A stretch of DNA of 50,935 nt. Source: Rhodanobacter sp. FW104-R8. Lineage in GTDB: Bacteria; Pseudomonadota; Gammaproteobacteria; Xanthomonadales; Rhodanobacteraceae. The stretch covers positions 1-50,935 of the forward strand of contig NZ_LVJR01000121.1 in the NCBI RefSeq assembly GCF_001617365.1, given 5' to 3'. The position numbers and the translations under genes were made by a program. Every line of letters starts with the position of its first letter. Positions within the stretch are counted from its first letter, which is position 1. Below are positions 46,346-50,935 of this stretch, in pieces. The notes under the pieces are model-generated. The model saw only the letters and a program-made list of their open reading frames with translations. It was not told the origin of the DNA and did not search any database.

Positions 46346-47725
46346 TCAGACATAGTCGGGCGCATGCGGCGCAAGGGTCGCGACGCGCGGAAGGCTCAGG
46401 CTGACCCGCGCTCCGCCCAGGGCGGAGCGGCCGAAGGCGAGCTGGCCGTGGTGCAGGTCGACGATCGCCTGCGCGATCGACAGGCCCAGCCCGCTGCCCT
46501 CGCCCAGGCTGCCCTCGGGACGGTGGAAGCGTTCGCCCAGCCGCGAGGTGTCGGTGGACGCAAAGCCGGTACCGTTGTCGTCCACCTCGAGGGTGACCCG
46601 GTCGGCATGGCCGCCGACGCGCACGCTGACCCGGCCGTGCTCGGGCACGTGGCGCAAGGCGTTGTCGAGCAGATTCTGCACCACGATGCAGAGCAGGCCG
46701 CGGCTGCCCTGCACGAAGTCGTTGCCTTCGTGATCCAGCGACAGCTCGATCGAGCGCGCCGCCGCGCGTTCGCTGACGTCGCACAGGGCGGCTTCGGCCA
46801 CGCTCGCCAGGCGCAGGCGGCCGGCGTCGTCCAGCTCGGCCAGTTTCTCGACGCGTGCCAGCAGCAGCAGTTGGGTCACCAGCCGCTGCATGCGGTCGAG
46901 CGCCTCCTGCGCGCGCTGCAGGTGCCCCGCGCGGGTGGCCGCATCGCCGCCGCGTCCGGCGAGGTCCAGTTCCAGCCGCAGCGCCGCCAGCGGGTGGCGC
47001 AACTCGTGGGCGGCGTCGGCGGTGAAGCGGCGCTCGTGCTCCAGGCTGAGCTTGAGGCGATCGACCAGCTGGTCGATCGCCTCGGTGAACGGCGCCAGCT
47101 CGACCGGTACGCGTTCGTCGGTGAGCGTGACCGTCATCGGGCTGGCGCCGGCGGACAGGCTGCGGGTCAGCTTGCGCAGCGGTTTCAATCCACTGCGCAA
47201 GCCGGCGAACACCGTCGGCGGCACCAGCACCAGCAGGGCGAGCAGCGCCAGCAGCGCCGGCACCACCAGCTTGCGCATCAGCTCGTCGCGCTCGTCCAGC
47301 GGCGCCGCCACCTGGATCCAGTATTGCCGCTGCGCATCCCAGCGCTGGAATACCCGCCAGCGCCGCTGCCCGTAGACGACCGAATGAAAGTGCGCATCGC
47401 CCGGATCGAAGCTCAGCGCGGGCAGTTCGGTGCTGCGGACCAGCAGCCTGCCAGCGGCATCGCGCACGGTGATGGCGGGCCGATGCGCAGTGGCATCGGA
47501 ATCCAGTGCCTGCCGGTCCGGCAGGCGCGCCGCCACGCCCGGCGCCGGCGTGGCCGGCATCACCGCGAACACGCTGGCGGCGGTGCGCACCAGCATCTGG
47601 TCGAAGATCTCGTCGACCTCGTGCAGGCTGCGCCAGGCCAGCCAGCCGCCGGCGGCGCACCACACCAGCACGATGCCGGCCACTAGCCGCAGCACCAGCC
47701 GCCGGTTGAGCGAGGGGCGGATCAT
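46346..47725 (-). CDS. Sensor histidine kinase, QseC-like
   Basis: A 459-residue inner-membrane kinase. It has two transmembrane helices (LVLRLVAGIVLVWCAAGGWL; LVVPALLALLALLVLVPPTV) with a periplasmic sensor of roughly 130 residues between, a HAMP-like linker, the H-box FTADAAHELRHPLAALRLEL with the phosphorylated histidine, and an ATPase domain (N box NLLDNALRH; VDDNGTGF; GEGSGLGLSIAQAI). The layout resembles QseC/PmrB-type kinases. The start overlaps the response-regulator stop (ATGA). Confidence 0.93.
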   Translation of the reverse strand: MIRPSLNRRLVLRLVAGIVLVWCAAGGWLAWRSLHEVDEIFDQMLVRTAASVFAVMPATPAPGVAARLPDRQALDSDATAHRPAITVRDAAGRLLVRSTELPALSFDPGDAHFHSVVYGQRRWRVFQRWDAQRQYWIQVAAPLDERDELMRKLVVPALLALLALLVLVPPTVFAGLRSGLKPLRKLTRSLSAGASPMTVTLTDERVPVELAPFTEAIDQLVDRLKLSLEHERRFTADAAHELRHPLAALRLELDLAGRGGDAATRAGHLQRAQEALDRMQRLVTQLLLLARVEKLAELDDAGRLRLASVAEAALCDVSERAAARSIELSLDHEGNDFVQGSRGLLCIVVQNLLDNALRHVPEHGRVSVRVGGHADRVTLEVDDNGTGFASTDTSRLGERFHRPEGSLGEGSGLGLSIAQAIVDLHHGQLAFGRSALGGARVSLSLPRVATLAPHAPDYV

Positions 47726-48396
47726 GCGGCCTGCCCGCCAGGCGGGTCGATCGCATAGCCGATGCCGCGCAAAGTGCGGATCCAGCCCGGCCCCAGCTTG
47801 TGGCGCAAATGGTGGATGTGCACTTCCACCGCATTGCTGGCCACCTCGCGGTCCCAGCCGTACAGCGCATCCTCCAGTTGCTCACGGGAGTACGCGCGCC
47901 CGGGATGGCGCACCAGCATTTCCAGCAGCGCGTACTCGCGCGCGGTCAGCTCCAGCGCCGCGCCGGCCAGCGTGGCGCTGCGTGCGGCCTGGGTGACTTC
48001 AAGCTCGCCCACGCGTATCGCCGGCTCGACCTGGCCGTCGGCTCGGCGCAGCAGTGCGCGCAGGCGGGCGGCGAGTTCGTCCAGGTGCACCGGCTTGACC
48101 ACGTAATCGTCGGCGCCGGCATCCAGCCCGGCGACCCGGTCCGACAGCTCGTCGCGGGCGGTCAGCAGCAGCACCGGGGTGGCATCCCGGCGCAGGCGCA
48201 TGCCGGCGATGATGGCCGGCCCGCTGCTGCGCGGAAGATTCCAGTCCAGCACCGCGGCGGCGTAGGCGGTGTCGGCCAGCGCGGCGGCGGCCTGGTTGCC
48301 GTCGGTGATCCAGTCCACCGCATAGCCGAGCTGGCGCAGGCCATCGGCCAACGCCCGCCCCAGTGCCTGGTCGTCCTCGGCTAGCAGGATGCGCAT
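47722..48396 (-). CDS. Response regulator, OmpR/QseB-like
   Basis: A 224-residue two-domain regulator. The receiver has D51 as phospho-acceptor (AAVLDWNLPRSSG), acidic residues in LLAEDDQALG and the K in DYVVKPVHLDEL. The C-terminal winged helix is of OmpR type (ALELTAREYALLEMLVRHPG; VEVHIHHLRHKLG). It acts with the coupled kinase. Targets are unknown; the adjacent cytochrome b561 and PepSY genes, on the same strand upstream, are candidates because QseB/PmrA-type systems often control such neighbours. Confidence 0.94.
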   Translation of the reverse strand: MRILLAEDDQALGRALADGLRQLGYAVDWITDGNQAAAALADTAYAAAVLDWNLPRSSGPAIIAGMRLRRDATPVLLLTARDELSDRVAGLDAGADDYVVKPVHLDELAARLRALLRRADGQVEPAIRVGELEVTQAARSATLAGAALELTAREYALLEMLVRHPGRAYSREQLEDALYGWDREVASNAVEVHIHHLRHKLGPGWIRTLRGIGYAIDPPGGQAA

Positions 48397-48444
48397 GGCG
48401 TGATTCTATTCAGCGGCCCGCCTGCCAGCCGTGGCTGAGGCAAT

Positions 48445-48996
48445 TCATCGCATCTTCCCGCCGCCGGCATCGTCCTGCTCCAGGGCGCGCTTGCGGCCGT
48501 GGATCATCGAGGCGACCAGGTTCTCGCCGTAATGCACGCTTTCGCCCACCGCCGCCAGCACGTGCACGCCGACCAGGGCCAGCACGCCGTAGGCCAGCAC
48601 CTCATGCAGCTCCTCCAGCCAGCCGGTGCCGAAGAAGGCATCCGTTGTCTGAAGCCAGCCGGTGAGGCCCACCAGCAGCACGCCGGCGAGCAGGGCCAGG
48701 ATCATCATCGCCGCGCCCGGGTTGTGCCCCAGCTGGCGCCGCGAACGCCCGACCAGGCGTTCGCGCAGGTAATCGCGCACGCGGCGCGGGCCGAGCACCC
48801 AGTCGCTGAAGCGCGCGTGCCGCGTGCCGACCCAGCCCCACGCGAAACGCACGGCGAGCAGGGCCAGCAGGGCGTAGCCGATCCCGCGGTGGACCAGCTC
48901 GCCGTCCTCGGTGAAGAAATTGGCGAGGAACAGGCCCGCCAGCGACCAGTGAAACACGCGTACCAGCGGATCCCAGACCTTGACCGTGGCGTTCAT
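48445..48996 (-). CDS. Cytochrome b561-domain membrane protein
   Basis: A 183-residue b-type cytochrome with four helices and heme-ligand histidines at the expected places: H16 in LVRVFHWSLAG, HRGIGYALLALLAVRFAWGW, and LHEVLAYGVLALVGVHVLAA. It is of the Ni/Fe-hydrogenase/b561 type and would carry electrons within the membrane. ATG 48996 follows AGGACAGGCCT; an upstream ATG at 49020 would add eight residues. It lies 26 nt after the PepSY gene, a common pairing with a small periplasmic PepSY partner. Confidence 0.88.
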   Translation of the reverse strand: MNATVKVWDPLVRVFHWSLAGLFLANFFTEDGELVHRGIGYALLALLAVRFAWGWVGTRHARFSDWVLGPRRVRDYLRERLVGRSRRQLGHNPGAAMMILALLAGVLLVGLTGWLQTTDAFFGTGWLEELHEVLAYGVLALVGVHVLAAVGESVHYGENLVASMIHGRKRALEQDDAGGGKMR

Positions 48997-49022
48997 AGGC
49001 CTGTCCTCGCGCGGGTGCATGA

Positions 49023-49295
49023 TCAGCCGCCCTTCTGCTTGACGATGCGGCCGTCGGTGGGGTCGAAGTAGATCTCCACCTTCTTGCCGGCCTTGTCCTT
49101 GCCGTAGATCTCGTAGCAGTTGCCCGAGACCTGGAACACCTTGATGGCGTAACCCTGGTCGAGGATCTTCTGCTTCATCGCCGCTTCGGTCAGCCACTGC
49201 GCACGCGGTGCGCTGGTGCATTGCGGTGCGGCGAAGGCGGACGCCGACAGCGCGGCCGCGGCAAGAAAGAGCGGTGCAACGAGTGAGCGTTTCAT
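49023..49295 (-). CDS. Small periplasmic PepSY-domain protein
   Basis: A 90-residue protein with a signal peptide (cleavage near AFA-AP) and one PepSY domain (LTEAAMKQKILDQGYAIKVF; CYEIYGKDKAGKKVEIYFDP; TDGRIVKQKGG). Two cysteines may form a disulfide. Proteins of this kind are usually co-transcribed with cytochrome b561 genes and QseBC-like systems. Its start is about 160 nt from the divergent RNase gene, with an FNR-type box between. Confidence 0.88.
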   Translation of the reverse strand: MKRSLVAPLFLAAAALSASAFAAPQCTSAPRAQWLTEAAMKQKILDQGYAIKVFQVSGNCYEIYGKDKAGKKVEIYFDPTDGRIVKQKGG

Positions 49296-49381
49296 GGTGC
49301 GTCTCCGGTTTCGGCATGATTGCCTTGGGTGCCATTGCAGCCGGGACGGCTTATGCCAGTCTTAAGAACCCGGCATCCGGA

Positions 49382-49395
49382 TTGACACCAGTCAG
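49382..49395 (+). promoter_or_regulatory. FNR/DNR-type box before the MBL-fold RNase
   Basis: TTGAC-ACCA-GTCAG, centred 67.5 nt before the ATG at 49456 and 93.5 nt before the divergent PepSY start. Confidence 0.55.
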
Positions 49396-49455
49396 TACGC
49401 CGGCACGGGCTTGATGCGAGAGTCCGGCGAGCTGCATCCCTGAGGAAACATCCGC

Positions 49456-50847
49456 ATGATCATCTACAGCTGCCACGGTGCCGCCAAGCAGGTCACCGGT
49501 TCCTGCCACCTGGTCACCTGCAACGACCGCCGCGTGCTGATCGACTGCGGCATGTTCCAGGGCAGCGACGAGGTCGAGCGGGCCAACGCCGAACCGTTCG
49601 GCTTCGACCCGGCCGGCATCGACGCGCTGCTGCTCACCCATGCCCACCTGGACCATTGCGGAAGGATTCCGCTGCTGGTGCGCCGGGGCTTCCGCGGCCG
49701 CATCCTCACCACCGCCGCCACCCGCGAGCTGGCCCGGGTGGTGATGCTGGACGCCGCCGGCCTGCAGGAAGAGGACGCGCGCCGCGCCCAGCGCAGCAAC
49801 CGCCGCGGCGAGGCGGTGGCGCCGCCGCTGTATACGCTGGACGACGCGTTGCACGCACTGGATTTCTTCGGCCCGGATGTCGGTTACGGCGAAACCGTGC
49901 ACGTCGTCGACGGCGTCAGCGCGTGCTTCCTCGACGCCGGCCACATCCTCGGCTCGGCTTCGGTGCTGCTTGAACTGGACGACGGCAGGCAGCGCCGCCG
50001 CATGCTGTTCTCCGGCGACCTCGGCAACCCGGGCCGCCCGCTGCTGCGCGACCCGACGCCCGCGCCGGCCGCCGACTACGTGGTGATGGAAAGCACCTAC
50101 GGCGACCGCCCGCACCGCTCGGTGCCCGATTCCGTGGACGAGATGTACCGGGCCATCCGCGAGACGGTGAACCGCCGCGGCAACGTGGTGATCCCCACCT
50201 TCGCGCTGGAACGCACCCAGGAGATCCTCTACTACCTGCACCGCGGCATCGCGGGCGGCGCGATCCCGCAGCACGTGCGGGTGTTCCTGGATTCGCCGAT
50301 GGCGATCTCCGCCACCGAGATCTTCCGCCGCCATCCGGAGTGCTTCGACGACGGCTTCCTGGACGAGCTGCGGCACGGCGACCCGTTCGCCATGCCCGGC
50401 CTGCATTTCACCCGCGAGACGGCCGAGTCGATGGCGATCAACAGCGTAGACGGCGGCGCGATCATCCTGGCCGGCTCCGGCATGTGCAACGGCGGCCGCG
50501 TGCGCCACCACCTCAAGCACAACCTGTGGCGCGAACGCAGCAGCGTGGTGTTCGTCGGCTATGCCGCCGAGGGCACGCTGGCACGGCGGATCATCGACGG
50601 CGCGGCCAGCGTGCGCGTGTTCAACGAGGAGATCCCGGTGCGCGCGCAGGTGTGGACGATCAACGGCTTCTCCGCGCACGCCGACCAGCCCTCGCTGCTG
50701 GCCTGGCTGGGCGACGCGCCGCGGCGCAAGGTATTCCTGGTGCATGGCGAACACGGCCGCGGCATGCAGGCGATGCAGGAGGTGCTGGCCGCGCGCGGCG
50801 TCGCCTGCCGGCTGCCCGGCCTGCACGAGCCGATCAAGATCGACTGA
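49456..50847 (+). CDS. MBL-fold metallo-hydrolase with beta-CASP/RNA-specificity domain
   Basis: A 463-residue zinc enzyme. The metal motif is HAHLDH (H62, H64, D66, H67), followed by the GDLGNPGRP strand, a beta-CASP domain (VVIPTFALERTQEILYYLHR; VFLDSPMAISATEIFRRHPE; IILAGSGMCNGGRVRHHLKH) and the C-terminal RMMBL part (TINGFSAHADQPSLLAWLGD; VFLVHGEHG). This is the YsiH/CPSF-like exonuclease branch. It probably processes or degrades RNA. An FNR-type box upstream suggests it is made under low oxygen or NO, as reported for similar genes next to denitrification or fermentation clusters. A short 88-nt tail to the window end holds no gene. Confidence 0.9.
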   Translation: MIIYSCHGAAKQVTGSCHLVTCNDRRVLIDCGMFQGSDEVERANAEPFGFDPAGIDALLLTHAHLDHCGRIPLLVRRGFRGRILTTAATRELARVVMLDAAGLQEEDARRAQRSNRRGEAVAPPLYTLDDALHALDFFGPDVGYGETVHVVDGVSACFLDAGHILGSASVLLELDDGRQRRRMLFSGDLGNPGRPLLRDPTPAPAADYVVMESTYGDRPHRSVPDSVDEMYRAIRETVNRRGNVVIPTFALERTQEILYYLHRGIAGGAIPQHVRVFLDSPMAISATEIFRRHPECFDDGFLDELRHGDPFAMPGLHFTRETAESMAINSVDGGAIILAGSGMCNGGRVRHHLKHNLWRERSSVVFVGYAAEGTLARRIIDGAASVRVFNEEIPVRAQVWTINGFSAHADQPSLLAWLGDAPRRKVFLVHGEHGRGMQAMQEVLAARGVACRLPGLHEPIKID

Positions 50848-50935
50848 GCCACCGGCTGCCGCGGCAACGACCGCGCCCGCCCGCGCCGCGCGCATGCAGG
50901 GGCGCCGCCGCCCGGCCGCGCCCGCCATACCCGCC

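Overview
This is a GC-rich, gene-dense bacterial chromosome segment with no large gaps, rRNA, tRNA, CRISPR array or insertion sequence that I could see. The gene content suggests a denitrifying gammaproteobacterium of the Xanthomonadales, most like Rhodanobacter. The main clues are a quinol-type NO reductase, a class II copper nitrite reductase with a fused cytochrome c domain, azurin, an aldolase/pyruvate kinase/GAPDH/transketolase group, and REP-like inverted repeats of the GTAGGAGC type. The genus is inferred from gene content, not from a database match.

Layout. Positions 1-9081 hold central carbon metabolism (transketolase, class I aldolase, pyruvate kinase, GAPDH), two tandem outer-membrane barrel proteins, a TonB-C-like secreted protein and an S1/P1 nuclease. 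Positions 9086-14572 hold ferredoxin, azurin, a truncated hemoglobin, thiol peroxidase, a small CopD-like membrane protein, the NO reductase and a SirB2-like protein. Positions 14560-18418 hold a tightly overlapping trio: a tyrosine-decarboxylase-like PLP enzyme, a cysteine-synthase-fold PLP enzyme and a prephenate-dehydrogenase-like protein. It is followed by a DUF2946 protein and a TonB-dependent copper receptor. Positions 21351-28908 hold a sulfide/persulfide-type cluster: an ArsR/BigR-like sensor with its operator, DUF2892, DUF302, an SQR-like flavoprotein, an RND pump and a His-rich periplasmic protein. Positions 28918-33942 hold hemolysin III, fabB-fabA and nadB-nadA. Positions 34078-43222 are a denitrification island: DGC protein, NnrS-like membrane protein, DUF2249, porin, SCO, NirV, NirK, NnrS, an SDR and a universal stress protein. 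The window ends with a P-type ATPase, OsmC, a QseBC-like two-component system, cytochrome b561, a PepSY protein and a beta-CASP metallo-beta-lactamase-fold RNase.

The signal that ties the window together is a repeated FNR/DNR-type box, NTGAY-N4-RTCAN, found at 12 intergenic or gene-edge positions. At ten gene starts its centre lies about 61-79 nt upstream of the chosen start codon, and five of these (norZ, nirK, fabA, SDR, porin) fall at 61.5-62.5 nt. The regulon it implies covers NO and nitrite reduction, azurin and ferredoxin electron carriers, a porin, NnrS, a stress-protein/SDR pair, an RNase and, unexpectedly, the fabA-fabB genes for unsaturated fatty acids. Copper supply (TonB-copper receptor, SCO) fits the needs of NirK and azurin.

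The best candidates for something undescribed are the PLP-decarboxylase/PLP-synthase/TyrA trio between NO reductase and the copper receptor, and the anaerobic box in front of fabAB.
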